This document shows, one piece after another, positions 53,812 to 64,000 of a stretch of DNA of 64,000 nt. Within the stretch, counting starts at the first letter, position 1; each line of letters starts with the position of its first letter. The stretch comes from Volutella citrinella (taxonomy: Eukaryota; Ascomycota; Sordariomycetes; Hypocreales; Nectriaceae), in assembly GCA_034401135.1 (NCBI GenBank), contig JAWZSP010000006.1, positions 4,216,001 to 4,280,000 of the forward strand, read 5' to 3'. Under the pieces are notes generated by a model, which was given only the letters and a program-made list of their open reading frames with translations, did no database searches and was not told the origin of the DNA. Made by a program: the position numbers and the translations under genes.

Positions 53812-56502
53812 GGCCCGGGACCTCGTGAGTGGTGAGGGCACTCGATTTGTGCTGTATCTAACATTCTTCTGTAATCTATTTTTGACAATACAACCGCAAT
53901 CGTCTGAGAGGCCTAGTTAAAGCGGATATTTTTCGGCCAATTGTTTTCGTATCGTAACTGAAAGTGTGTGCACTCAAGCGAAGAGTTGATTTCTGTGAGA
54001 CTGTTGCTTGCTGGCAGGCTTATGTCGCCTGAGTAGCCTGGCGTCGGTATGTCTTTATTCTGAGTGAAACCGTAAGGAAACGCTTGATACGAATATGCTT
54101 TGCAGGTTTGTTCCGGGTGATCCACGGCCTTGATGACGGTAGGAACCTTGAGGCATGGGGCCGTGTCAAGTTGCTGCACCTTTGGGAATAATTGAGATGT
54201 TAGCTGAAGCAAGCATTGTAGTAGTTACTGTGATTTTCTACACTGTATACCCATATTCACTCTTGTACATGTACCTATGCATGTTTGACACTGCTACGTA
54301 TATTGCCCATAAGACTGGTTCCCATATAATCCGTGTTGTAGTGATATGGAATACTTGTTCCCGTGGCTGGGGTCCAGGATAGACGGTCTGTTTGGAATAC
54401 TATATTGCGCCATGTTTCAATCATCTTCTTTTTCATCCTTGCTCAATAGGTATGCGCAAATTGATTAGAATGCATCATCGAATACTGTGAACCGGTCATG
54501 CTCTCGGCTCAATTCACTCAGATGGAATGCACAAGTAGCGTTAAGCTCACAGTTCTCTGCGTGATAAATGTAACCCCATGCGAATGATGGGTGAGAAGCT
54601 TCTCTCATCCTTAAAAACGTTGAGGCTTGTCTAGATGCGACATGTCAAGAACCCAAAATTGGCCATCAGAAAGGAGGGTTAGAAGCTTGTTTGGAAAAGA
54701 GTTGTCGCAAAGCTACACTTGGCCTGATTGAGACAGTCGGTCCTGATTGAATTTGTTGGTCGCTGTCAATCCTCAGGTGACGTACGAGGGTCTCGTCGCA
54801 CTCACTCGCACCCTGCTGCGTCACGGGCAATGCAGATATGCTTCTGCTATACCAGATGCATCCCCAGCTTTTCACCCATCCGCAAAATGTCTGTCATCCC
54901 CACTGTCTGCTTGTAACGATACGACAGTACGAAGCCGCGTGGCCAGACTGGGGTGCGGCCCAAAGCCTAAACGCAAGGCAGGTTACGCATAGACCAGTCG
55001 TATGCCGAGTACATAGGCGGTATGAACCCCAGCATGACACTATCTGGCCAATTCCCGACGGGGACGGAGCTCGGCAAAGTTGCGGTCCGCGCCCACGGCT
55101 CCCCGCGGAGAACCGATTCGGGGGAACTGGGCCACTACGGAGCCGAGATTCCTCTCTCGTCTCGTCTCATGTTCCAGGCATGGCCAGACTGCGGGTGCCA
55201 CAGATTGGAACATGGTTAATTTTTCCTTTTGCCTCGTTCGTCACTGTCAGTAATAAAATAGCGATCGTGTCACTGTATCCATCGTGTTCCAGAGCCTTGC
55301 CTATTTGGAGTGCATATGGTACTATAATCTGGTCAGTGCCCGGTCTGCCTCCATCTTACGACTGAGCCACTGAGGCAGAAGGCAACAGGCACATGGCCCT
55401 GCTCCATGGGGAAAACTCCGATTCCTTTCCTCCGGGCATGCGTGGCCGCGGCGAGACTGCCAGCCCTCGTTTTTCGCTTCCAACGACCTGGCATGATGAA
55501 TGCAGGGTCTGCGCCCCCTGACAGCCTCGCGACTGGGGGCGGCGGAATATCGACAGTGTCCCTGTCAGCTTCTGTTCTTCAGAGGGGTGCACTGTACGTT
55601 GTGGCGCACTCAGCTGCGTCTAGTGGGGTGTTTCGCTGCCCGCTGGCTCTGTGTTGTCACTGGCCATCTCGCCATTCGTCGAGTCAGCAGTGAGCAGGCC
55701 CTGCATTTAATGCAGCATTGCAGAAAGGATTGCAATGCAGTTTGTGTCCTGTACGAGGGACTGTCATGACTGGCTGCCCGGCCGCGCCACGATCCACATC
55801 AGCAGCACGGTCCAGCGAAGAAGCCCAGAGAGCCCACCCGGCGCAGCGCTAGAAAGGCCAGAAGGCAAATGGCAGTGGGCACACCCTGTGCAGCTGCTGA
55901 AACGTTGTTGCGCTCCCTTGTCAGCTTATGGTGGTGCTCGCAATTTGCTCGCAATTTGCTTCTATTTCCTGCAGTTTATTGCAGCGAGCTGTGGATGCGC
56001 CAACAAGACAGCAGCGGTGAGCTGGAGGCAGCCTAGACACACTCTTGTTGCTGTGACGTCCCCAAAAGTCAACGACGTAATTAGGCGCCTTAGCGGCCCG
56101 GCCGAATTGGCCTAGGGCGGCGTTTCGACAGCGGCATCGCCATCGCCAAGGCTGCCAAGTGCCAAGGCATCGCAAGGGCACGCGGCGCCGGAAATGTCGA
56201 GGAGATTGGCGTCGCTTAGTGGCTCCACGCAGTGGCTGCAGCAAACGTCACAGACGCACTCGTCGCCAATCACGACCCGGCGTGCGTACGTCTGGAGGGG
56301 GTGCCTGTGTCGCGTGTCAGATGCGGTCGGGACTACAGTACGCGTCACTGTCCTGGTGGTGGTGTCTGCTTTGGCTCTTATGCTTGATTGACTTACGAGT
56401 AGGCCAGTAGCACAGCATAGACGAGTGGGTGAGTGAATGCATCTCTGTCGTAAATTACTGTACTATGGGGTATATTCTATTCAATCAAGCCTGCTCCCCG
56501 CC
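53812..56502. other. Gene-free stretch of about 2.7 kb
   Basis: No supported gene. 53900-54700 is AT-richer. A cysteine-containing minus-strand frame at 56112-56260 (DECVCDVCCSHCVEPL) could be the last exon of a small protein, but no start and splice in matching phase could be found. Confidence 0.4.
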
Positions 56503-57657
56503 TCATGCATCAAAGCCAGTGTCGTCGTCGTCCAGGTCCACCACGCCGTTGTCAAATAGCGTCTTGACCACAGGGTACACGGCCCTCGCAAAATTGGACC
56601 GTCGTTGCAGCACCGTCCGCGGTGTCACGCCGTTGTGGTGCACCCCGTGGCGGGCCTTCTTGAGGGTGATGGCGTGCAGCATGTACGTGCAGGACCAGTC
56701 GATGGCCCAGCCGGGCGCCTGTCCGTTGTCGCCTTCGATACTTGTAGTGTTGCTCATGCTAGTGTCGCCGTCTTCGTGCTCGTCAAACAACCAGTCCTTG
56801 TCGGCGCCGTACCAGCTCAGCGGCGCAAAGGCCTCCTTGGACATGATGAGACTCTCGCAGGCCTCGGTGGCAGCCAGCTCCTCGGCCACGGGCGTCAGCA
56901 CCTCGTTGCTGTGCGTCGTCCACTGGCCGTCAAAGACGTCGTGCATCTGGTCCATCCACCGCGTAATCAGCTTGCCGCCCTTCTCCGACATGAAGGTGCC
57001 GCTGTTGAGCTCGTGCCCAAACTGGCGCCCACTGACGGCCGCGAAGCCTCTTCCTCGCAGCCCGGCCGTGTCGCGCAGCGCAAACACGTCAAAGTCGATG
57101 TAGACGCCGCCGTAGTCGTGCACCGCCTCGACCCGCACGAAGTCGGCCTTGTGCTCCATGCGCACAATCTCGCGGCCGTTGTACGCGTGCGTCGGCACCG
57201 ACACCGTATTGACGATGAGGTTGGGCTGCGCAAACACCAGCCGGCTCCATTTGCCCGACTTGCCCTCCCTCGCCCGCCGCACGGGTGCGCTGTCCTTGTC
57301 GACGTTGGTATGCAGGTAGATGCGGTCTGGCTTCCAGTAATGCACCGCCGAGTACATGCTGAGGAACTGCGAGAACTGGAATGCAAAGTCCTGCCGCGAC
57401 GGGTCGCGCAGGATGTAGACAAAGTGCACATTGTTGGGGATGCTGTGTTGGCTCTGGCTCGCGTCGCACGTCTGCCCGCCGCGCTCCTCGCCCCGGCACG
57501 GCGCACCGAGATGTGATGTCGTTCCGAAGAGGTAGCCGAAGAAGGGGCGCTCCGGCACGTCCAGGTAGTAGAAGGTGGCCACGGCCAGGAAGAGGCTGAT
57601 GCCAATGATGGCCAGCCGCCTGCCCGTCGACCCGGTCGGCCTGCCTTGGCGCATCAT
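56503..57657 (-). CDS. Type II membrane glycosyltransferase with DXD motif (GT32-like)
   Basis: Single exon, 384 aa. ATG at 57657 is chosen because the frame upstream has only a non-ATG start. After a short basic end comes a signal anchor (RLAIIGISLFLAVATFYYL). The catalytic part reads IPNNVHFVYILRD, then YLHTNVD and VRVEAVHDYGGVYIDFDVFALRD. The last of these carries the DXD nucleotide-sugar site near residue 190 and is typical of the OCH1/GT32 and capsule-type sugar transferases. HELNSGTFMSEKGGKL and WSCTYMLHAIT follow. The acidic C-terminus is DLDDDDTGFDA. Golgi location and mannosyl- or galactosyl-transfer are the usual roles; the donor is not readable. Confidence 0.85.
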   Translation of the reverse strand: MMRQGRPTGSTGRRLAIIGISLFLAVATFYYLDVPERPFFGYLFGTTSHLGAPCRGEERGGQTCDASQSQHSIPNNVHFVYILRDPSRQDFAFQFSQFLSMYSAVHYWKPDRIYLHTNVDKDSAPVRRAREGKSGKWSRLVFAQPNLIVNTVSVPTHAYNGREIVRMEHKADFVRVEAVHDYGGVYIDFDVFALRDTAGLRGRGFAAVSGRQFGHELNSGTFMSEKGGKLITRWMDQMHDVFDGQWTTHSNEVLTPVAEELAATEACESLIMSKEAFAPLSWYGADKDWLFDEHEDGDTSMSNTTSIEGDNGQAPGWAIDWSCTYMLHAITLKKARHGVHHNGVTPRTVLQRRSNFARAVYPVVKTLFDNGVVDLDDDDTGFDA

Positions 57658-60167
57658 CGAGGCAGGGTCGCACAATCAAAACAATCGGGGAATCGCAATG
57701 ATGCGGAGGGAGAGAGAGCCGTCGGAAAGAGAGACACACCACGGCAGCAGAGGAATTAGTATGGGGGCCGTTCGATGGAGTTTAATGGAAGTACTCCGTA
57801 GTAATGTGGGCAACTCAGTACATTACGTGCTGGCGGGACGCCCACTTGTAATTAATTGCAGTACATGTACGGATACGTACAAGACTAATAATAAGACTCG
57901 ATAGATCTACGTCAGACAGGCTGACACTGGGCTGTGCCCTTGGAGCCCGCGCGTCGCTGGTGGGAGGAGCTGGTAGGAGCTTCTCCGGCTGGTGCGTCTC
58001 CAGTGGATGCATTGCGTCTGTCTGTCGCACGCTGCCTTGGCCCAGTCGCCCTAATTAATACCTGGTTCGTCCTGTCTGGGGATCCATCCTTCAATTTCGT
58101 CGGAACCGTGCGATGCCTTGTCTGCCCCACGACGGACTCCGTGTCGACGAGCGACCTCCTACGTAAAGACACAAATGACAGACAGACCAACAGAGATGAC
58201 AGACTGATGGATGAGCCACCAAGTCTGCCAGGCACCCGTCAGCCATGGACTCCAGGCACACCACACGATTGGCTGCCCCGTGTTCCAACCCGAAAAAGGC
58301 GTAGATGTGCCCTCGCCGCATCCCAGCATGTTCCGAGTTCCGAGTTGCAGGGAGCAGCCGTACCGCGCTGGGCTGAGTCCCCGGGTGGAGCGGCAGGGCT
58401 AACTTTGCTGCTAATTACGGCGCGCAGCAACCAGTGCACCGGCCCCCACCCCCCCTGTAAGCCCGCCTGCGCATCCCCAAAGGCCCTTAGAGTTTCATCA
58501 GCACCAGGAACCGGGGGTTTCCAGTGCTACTCGAATGGCAGACTGCCTCGACAATGCCGCGCGCATGGGTCTCCGGCTCACAGTCGCCGGGTCTCGAACT
58601 CAAAGGACCCGACCACAAAAAGGCCCCAAACGCCCACTCCCCATGCGCCTTGATCGCAGGCGAGGTGCGCCCCAAATTTTACGATCTGTCCAGTCAGCGG
58701 CTGGGCTGCCCACACGCGTCATCCCGCGCACTCGGGCTTGGTCGTTGGCCGATGGTGCGATTGATATCGACTATTCCTTCTCGGCGCAGGAAGGGGCCCC
58801 ATGACAAGCTTTGCTGGCTTCTTGGCTTAGCGGGGTGATGGATCCGGGCTTGTCAATCTCGTCGGCCCTATCATACCTTGGCGGTGAGCGTAGGACTCGG
58901 TTGTTGCGAGCTCAGCTCAGCTTCACGACGCAACCAGTCATCAGCTCTGATAACTCACCCACTTGACTCAAACGGTTAGCTTGGTTGCTTTCCCATCCAT
59001 CTATGATCCGATTTGAGTAAAGAGCATTCTAGACCATGACCACATGCTTCACTACGTCGTGCCTCCATCGTCCCATCCATACTCGTTTTGCCATCACATT
59101 CGAACTCCCTAAACAGTCTAACACCATCCAGCCCGTTTTGTCGTCACATTCAAGCCACCTAGACAGTCTACACCAGACCTCGGCTCAATCAGATGAGTCG
59201 ATAGGGCTGAGAGGCCACCAAAGGACTACACCCACAAACAAGGTTCGTGTCCCTGCCGACCTGAGACCGCCCCGAACGCAAGCAGCTTCGACAACGAGAC
59301 TAAGAGCCCTGCAAGATGGAACTTTCGTCAAGGCTGGACCACTAGTGCCCACGTTTATTTGAATCTTATGTCTTAAGCGGGCGGTACGAGCTAGTCACTC
59401 CCCAAGGCTCCAAAGTGCATAATTACCATCTCGTTCCCTGCTGGTCGTGCATCTGCACAAGGGCCACCTCAGTCTCACCTACCGTCGCCCTCCAACAATG
59501 CAATATTCCTCTTTTGCTGACCTCCCGGATGGACTGCCGCTTTGAACCCTGTATTCTCCACCCTTCTGATGCTCCCTAGTGACCGACGGAAACTCTGCTC
59601 CATTGTGCGAAACCGAGCATTGCCTACTCTAGGCTCTCTCCCTCGACACCTGCGATAACGCTCCATTCTACAGGCACCACCATCATGTCACTTACGGTCC
59701 ACAACAACGTGCCAAGGTAGCCATATATAACTGCTCACAATCGACATCCGCTCCTGAGCTGGCGCCATCTCGAATTATTGCCGCTGGTCGTTCAGCCAAG
59801 GGCCTGATGAAGGTCTCCTCCAAGCATTAAATCATCAATACCAACTCCGGTTGACCGACCGATTATTCTCTGCAATGACAGCACCGCTACAAGCAGAGGT
59901 GGTCTCGCGTTTCAAAGCTGTCCAGTCACGAGTCCTGCCAGTCATCTACCCAGTGTTTGTTTTGGAGTATTAGTGTATCACTCACAACCCTTTCAGGGTC
60001 TTTTTGTGCTCATCAAGTAAGCTATGGTGTATCGAGATGAAGATAACATGGTAGTGGCTCTCTAACAAGCTGTTATCGTCGACAACTAAGGAGTTCACAG
60101 TGTAGATAGGTTGACTTATTGAACAGATAGAAATCGGATATAAATCCGGGTTACTAATCTTAAACAA
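57658..60167. other. Gene-free stretch of about 2.5 kb
   Basis: Promoter of the GT32-like gene, then about 2 kb with no recognised protein. A 108-codon plus-strand frame at 59036 is rich in Thr/Ser/His without motif and was not called. The last 200 bases are AT-rich and probably the permease 3' UTR. Confidence 0.4.
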
Positions 60168-62089
60168 CTAAGATGACTTATGCATCAGTTTGTTCCAAGT
60201 ACTCTTTACAAATCCTTCGTTCCAAGCTTGATCGCCCGGAGTCTCCATTTCCTCAGCTGACCTTCGGCCTGTAACAAGGTCCATTGCCTCTGGTGTTACA
60301 AAAGACGTCTTCTTCCAAAACTTCCAGAATACTGTATTGACAACATAGACCATAATGCCAATGTACTTGAGGATAAAAATGTCGAACTTAAAATGTGGGA
60401 TGAAAGCATCGTATCCTGGTCCGGGTATCAGTACGATATAGAATGCAGATAGAGTGGTAGACGTACCATTGAAGATAAGAAGAACAAACGAGACAAGCAA
60501 GGCAAACCAGGTGCCGTATGGTTGGAATAATCCAATATACGGGAGGTCTTTGAGTGCAATACCTTGCGCTTTGAGAGCTCGTCGAAAGTTGAGATACGCA
60601 ATGAGAATTCCGATCCAGGTCAGGATACCAAAGACAGTCAACAAGCTCACAAAATAACCAAACACTTTGGCCGTAGACTTGGTGGCGTTCAGGAAACCCA
60701 TGGAAATGAACACGGAGGAGGCAACGACTGCCCAGGCAGGGGTGCCATTTTTTCCCGTCCTGAGGAAAAGCTTTGGCGCTTGACCATCGCGGGCCAAGCC
60801 GAAGAGTGTCCTCGAGGAGCAGTAGATGTCTATGAGTTGGCATTAGCGCATGGTGAGTATAGAAAGGAGTACCGGATGACTATACCAGAGTTGACTGCGC
60901 TGAGCACAAAGATCAAAAGGGCAACATTCATAACGTCCGCGAAGCCCTTGATGCCAGCGATCTTGGTGGCCACGATGAATGGAGACGCAGCTAGTCAAAA
61001 TGTCAGCGTAACGAGACAGGTATCGCGGGCAAAGGTTAACGTACCGGCGCTAGTAGAACGCTTAGCTGCGCCAAGAAGCTCGTCGTTGTTATAGGGCACG
61101 GCCATTCCGAGGACCAGAACGCCGAGGATGTAGAAGCACGAGATGCGCCAGAAGGTTTGTTTGACGGCTCGAGGGATATTCTTTCGTGGGTTCGGGGTCT
61201 CGCCGAATGTGATTGCGACAACTTCCGTGCCGATGTATGCGTATGTCGACTGCATGACGGCAGCCAGGAACCCGAGTAGGTAGCCCGATGAACCGCCGAC
61301 GAGATACTGTGCAAAGGCGCCTGGCTCGGACCAGTAGCGAAATCCGACGCGGTCGTGGTTGGGCCCACCTCCGAGGGCGATGACAAGACAGGTGATGATG
61401 AGTGTTGTGATACCGACAACCTTGAGGAAGCCGAGCCAGAATTCCAACTCGCCAAAGACACGGACATTCATCAACTGTGCAAGTAGGTCAGCGTCGTGGC
61501 AGAAAGGTGATGTAATGCTCTGCAAAGAGTGCCTACATTCAGAACAGTGAAGGTGACGCCGAACACGGCGATCCAGATGGATACGTTGAGATCCGGCCTC
61601 CAGTATTGGATGATCAGACCAGCTGCCGTCAGATTGGCGGGTGCTGCAATCGCGTATTTGAAGAAGTAGTTCCAGCCTACAGCAAATCTATAAAAAGCAG
61701 GGCAAGTCAGAGAGACTGTTTGCGAAAAGACTGGGAGGGATTTCTTACCCAAAAGCCGGGTCGATCATTCTCGAAGCGTAGCCGCCGAATCCCTTATCCA
61801 TGGGGAGAAAGGCACACATTTCGCCCAGAGCGGCCATGACGAAGTAGACGGTGACGCCGATGAGAATGAACGCAATGAGAAGACCACCGGGACCAGCGCG
61901 GGAAAGGCCCTGGCCAGTGCTGATCAGGAGGCCGTTTCCGATGGAGCAGGCGATGGCGAACATGAAGACATGGCGAGGCTTGAGGTTGCGTTTGAGCACA
62001 TCTTCCTGCACGCTTCCCTGGGCCTGGGACTCGACCACGGAAATGTCGTCGCCCATCTCGTCTTTCTTTGTGTCTGTGATTGCGGCCAT
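60168..62089 (-). CDS. Amino-acid permease, YAT/APC family
   Basis: Five exons, all in phase: 61749-62089, 61537-61687, 61045-61474, 60886-60990 and 60168-60829, giving 562 aa. The cytosolic N-terminus is acidic (TDTKKDEMGDD). The APC core opens with KPRHVFMFAIACSIGNGLLI, the unwound helix-1 substrate site, and continues GGYASRMIDPAFGFAVGWNY, the amino-acid permease signature. Further marks are STYAYIGTEVVAITFGETPNP and YCSSRTLFGLARDGQAPKLF after helix 8. Twelve hydrophobic helices are present. A plasma-membrane amino-acid importer is expected; specificity is not readable. Upstream of its start lie two matching palindromes at 62298 and 62599. Confidence 0.92.
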
Positions 62090-62297
62090 GATACTGCTGG
62101 ATGAGATGGGGGAGGATGGTGGGATGAGGAGGGAATGAAGGGACGGGATGCTGCAGTTTTTTATCATGAAGACGGAGGAGCCATCAAACCATTGACTGGC
62201 GCTACTAATCCCCATGACCCCAGAAGGCTTGGGTCTGGGGGTCGTCCATCAGGTCGGTCTAGGGCCCTACTAGGCTAAGGGTAGTTGTGTTCTAGTC

Positions 62298-62314
62298 TCG
62301 GCCACCACGGCCGA
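62298..62314. promoter_or_regulatory. Palindrome TCGGCC-N5-GGCCGA, copy 1
   Basis: TCGGCCACCACGGCCGA: perfect 6-bp inverted arms around a 5-bp spacer, 209 bases upstream of the permease start. CGG/CCG dyads of fixed spacing are the classic target form of Zn2Cys6 dimers. Confidence 0.6.
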
Positions 62315-62598
62315 ACCAATAGGCAGCGGAACCCATGGCGAGGCATGAGTAGTGCACCGGCTACCGAAGAGATAAGGGCAGCCGAAACGTCGCTACTGAC
62401 CCAGCTTGGTGGTTGTGTGTCCGAGTAAATGGCGGGGAAGACAGATATCCAAGGGACCGACAATGCAATGGTGCATGCGAACGATTGCCCCAGACTGACA
62501 GTGACCCCATATCCCCACCCTTATCTCCTCGTGCTATCTCCATATCGACTCATGGATGGTGACGCTACAAGCTTGTAGCACCATGAGATTCTCTAGCC

Positions 62599-62615
62599 TC
62601 GGCCGCCCCGGCCGA
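62599..62615. promoter_or_regulatory. Palindrome TCGGCC-N5-GGCCGA, copy 2
   Basis: TCGGCCGCCCCGGCCGA: the same arms and spacer length as copy 1, 510 bases upstream of the permease start. The preceding bases TCTAGCC also match copy 1 (TCTAGTC), so the similarity spans about 25 bases with three differences. Confidence 0.6.
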
Positions 62616-62979
62616 AACATCGGCGTTCCTCGACCGAGACTTTGTAACATGGGTCGCTTCCTAACATGGCCATGTCCGTCGCTCTGGGGCAATTGACTCA
62701 GGCATCTCTCGATGGATGATTGCATTTCATGATACAGGGCTTCGTCCAGAAAAACAACCTCAGCAGCTATTCCATGGGTAGGGTAGCCACAGCATCCTAT
62801 CCACTCCACAGGCATTCATGAGCGAGACATGGGACAAGGCGGCACAAATTATTTAGCCGTGTAGCATACGTATTGCATTTTTCTCAGCTATCAACCCGTG
62901 TCTTTTTTCGCATTTCTAAAAAAAATAATACAAACTAACAACATTGAAACCTCTATAGACTCCCTTCTAGGTCTGAGGA

Positions 62980-63786
62980 TTACTGGCTCGACAGCTTCGT
63001 GTTGAGCTGCTCCATATCACGGCCTCGCTTGGTCGCCGCGCCGAGCAAGAGGGGCCCGTCCGTGCCGGCCATAGCCCACCGGGCACCCATGGACGTGTAC
63101 TTTTCTACGAGGTCCCAATGAGCATGCAACCCCCCGACGCCGACCGTCTTGCCGTGCTTGTTGCAGGCCGCAATGGTGCGTTCGTAGGCCTCGACAATCC
63201 TAGGATGGTCGAACTCGCCAGTGATGCCCAGCTCTGCGCTCAGGTCATTAGTGCCAATCAGCAGCGAATCAACGCCGTCAATGGCGGCGATCTCGTCGAC
63301 AATCTCCAGAGCCTCGACCGTTTCGATCATAGGGATGACCATGGTGCCCTCGTTGCAGGCTGCCTGTAACGTCTTCCCCGGCAGTGACCGGAATTGGAAG
63401 TGAGGTAGGCCATTTGTCGAGGACCGATGGCCGATTGGCTGGAATTTGGCTGCGTCCACGACCTCCTTAACGTCTTGGATGGTCCGGATATGGGGGATGA
63501 TGACGCCAAAGGCACCTCCATCGAGAATTCTGGAAACAAAGAATGCTTCCTTACTAGGGGATCGGACAATAGGGGTGATGCCGGCATAAATAGCAGATAT
63601 GCAGAGCTGGCTGGTTGTATCGAGGTCGAAGGATGAGTGTTCCATGTCGACAAGGATGCCATCGAAGCCGGCTGTCTTGGCCATGCCTGATATCTCAATT
63701 GACCGGACAAGCTTGACACTAAGGGTCGAGGCGACTTGGCCCGCCGCCATTTTCTCCTTGAACGTGTTGCGGAATGCTTGGGCCAT
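62980..63786 (-). CDS. HpcH/HpaI family aldolase
   Basis: Single exon, 268 aa from ATG at 63786 (CACCATGGCC); the frame upstream begins only with a TTG. This is a metal-dependent class II pyruvate-type aldolase. FDGILVDMEHSSFD carries the catalytic His, and PIVRSPS the Arg that binds the keto acid. MVIPMIETVEAL (Glu) and LLIGTNDLSAELG (Asp) give the Mg2+ or Mn2+ ligands. It cleaves or forms 4-hydroxy-2-oxo acids, yielding pyruvate or a related keto acid plus an aldehyde. Cytosolic. The neighbouring permease is transcribed in the same direction; a link in amino-acid or sugar-acid breakdown is possible but not shown. Confidence 0.93.
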   Translation of the reverse strand: MAQAFRNTFKEKMAAGQVASTLSVKLVRSIEISGMAKTAGFDGILVDMEHSSFDLDTTSQLCISAIYAGITPIVRSPSKEAFFVSRILDGGAFGVIIPHIRTIQDVKEVVDAAKFQPIGHRSSTNGLPHFQFRSLPGKTLQAACNEGTMVIPMIETVEALEIVDEIAAIDGVDSLLIGTNDLSAELGITGEFDHPRIVEAYERTIAACNKHGKTVGVGGLHAHWDLVEKYTSMGARWAMAGTDGPLLLGAATKRGRDMEQLNTKLSSQ

Positions 63787-64000
63787 GGTGGGCAAATAGT
63801 TTGGTCTTGTTGACGGCCGGGTGTTGGGCTGTGCTGAAGGGGGCGCCTATAACTCAACAAGCATGCATCATGGCACTAGACATACGTATTATATGTGCCC
63901 TGTGCTCGAGCGCTTTTTTTTTTATTTTCATTTTACAGCGCTTCTTAGCTCCTACATCCAAGCAACGACACCCTGGTCGGACAAGACTCGCCGAGCACGG
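63787..64000. other. Upstream region of the aldolase, window end
   Basis: Aldolase leader and promoter, with a T-run near 63915-63925. No gene is seen before the window ends. Confidence 0.4.

Larger units (their letters stand above)
62090..62979. promoter_or_regulatory. Permease promoter and aldolase 3' region
   Basis: No gene is seen. The part nearest 62089 is the permease leader and promoter and contains the two palindromes. The last 150 bases, next to the aldolase stop at 62980, are AT-rich 3' UTR. Confidence 0.55.

Noticed and set aside
55320..55380. tRNA-like stretch on the minus strand (TGGCTCAGTCG)
   Set aside because: The D-arm-like bases are not followed by a T-arm GTTCGA box or a foldable acceptor stem.
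56112..56260. Cysteine-containing minus-strand frame (DECVCDVCCSHC)
   Set aside because: Suggestive of a small Cys-rich exon, but no upstream ATG and donor in matching phase could be found; left as a note only.
56605..57516. 303-codon plus-strand frame opposite the GT32-like gene
   Set aside because: Val/His/Arg-rich antisense shadow with no motif.
1..64000. CRISPR arrays, prophage or bacterial operons
   Set aside because: Spliceosomal introns, fungal gene families and monocistronic spacing show a eukaryotic fungal genome; no spaced direct repeats were seen.

Overview
The window is nuclear DNA from a filamentous ascomycete (Pezizomycotina, most likely Sordariomycetes). The genes are compact and GC-rich at third positions. 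They are split by short introns of about 48-75 nt with fungal GTAAGT/GTATGT donors and CTAAC/CTGAC branch sites, and sit singly on both strands between intergenic spaces of 0.3-7 kb. The content (pectate lyase, GH43 glycosidase, several small secreted proteins, amino-acid and sugar transporters) suggests a plant- or litter-associated fungus.

Layout. 0-4 kb: the acidic C-terminus of a cut-off gene, a small membrane/coiled-coil protein, and a delta-9 fatty-acid desaturase with a cytochrome b5 tail (OLE1 type). 5.5-12.2 kb: a broken gene, then a nucleoside-phosphorylase-domain protein spliced onto a four-helix membrane domain, followed by two tandem paralogous multi-pass membrane proteins of unknown function. 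12.6-18 kb: a secreted mucin-like protein with a carbohydrate-binding-like end, a 78-residue secreted protein assembled across an intron, a metzincin-like metalloprotease whose C-terminal region is broken, and a small cysteine-containing secreted protein. 19-30.3 kb: a secreted GH43 glycosidase, a Zn2Cys6 regulator with two zinc clusters, an MFS sugar-porter-type transporter and an arylsulfatase divergent from it. Together these look like a candidate catabolic cluster for a sulfated sugar substrate. 31.4-39.1 kb: a large PLP-dependent decarboxylase, a cysteine-rich secreted protein with an internal duplication, and a PaxM-like FAD monooxygenase. 39.1-46.1 kb: a gene-poor stretch with only faint gene relics. 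46.1-53.8 kb: a GT31-like glycosyltransferase, a phytanoyl-CoA-dioxygenase-like enzyme divergent from a CocE/NonD-type hydrolase, and a PL1 pectate lyase. 56.5-63.8 kb: a DXD glycosyltransferase (GT32-like), a YAT-type amino-acid permease with two matching palindromes upstream, and an HpcH/HpaI-type aldolase.

Most exon structures were built by hand. I checked that reading phase carries across each junction and that conserved motifs are restored; I could not check them against transcripts or databases. No rRNA, tRNA, CRISPR or intact transposon was recognised. The points most worth following are the PNP-membrane fusion beside the two multi-pass paralogues, the sulfatase/GH43/transporter/double-zinc-cluster neighbourhood, and the paired palindromes in the permease promoter.
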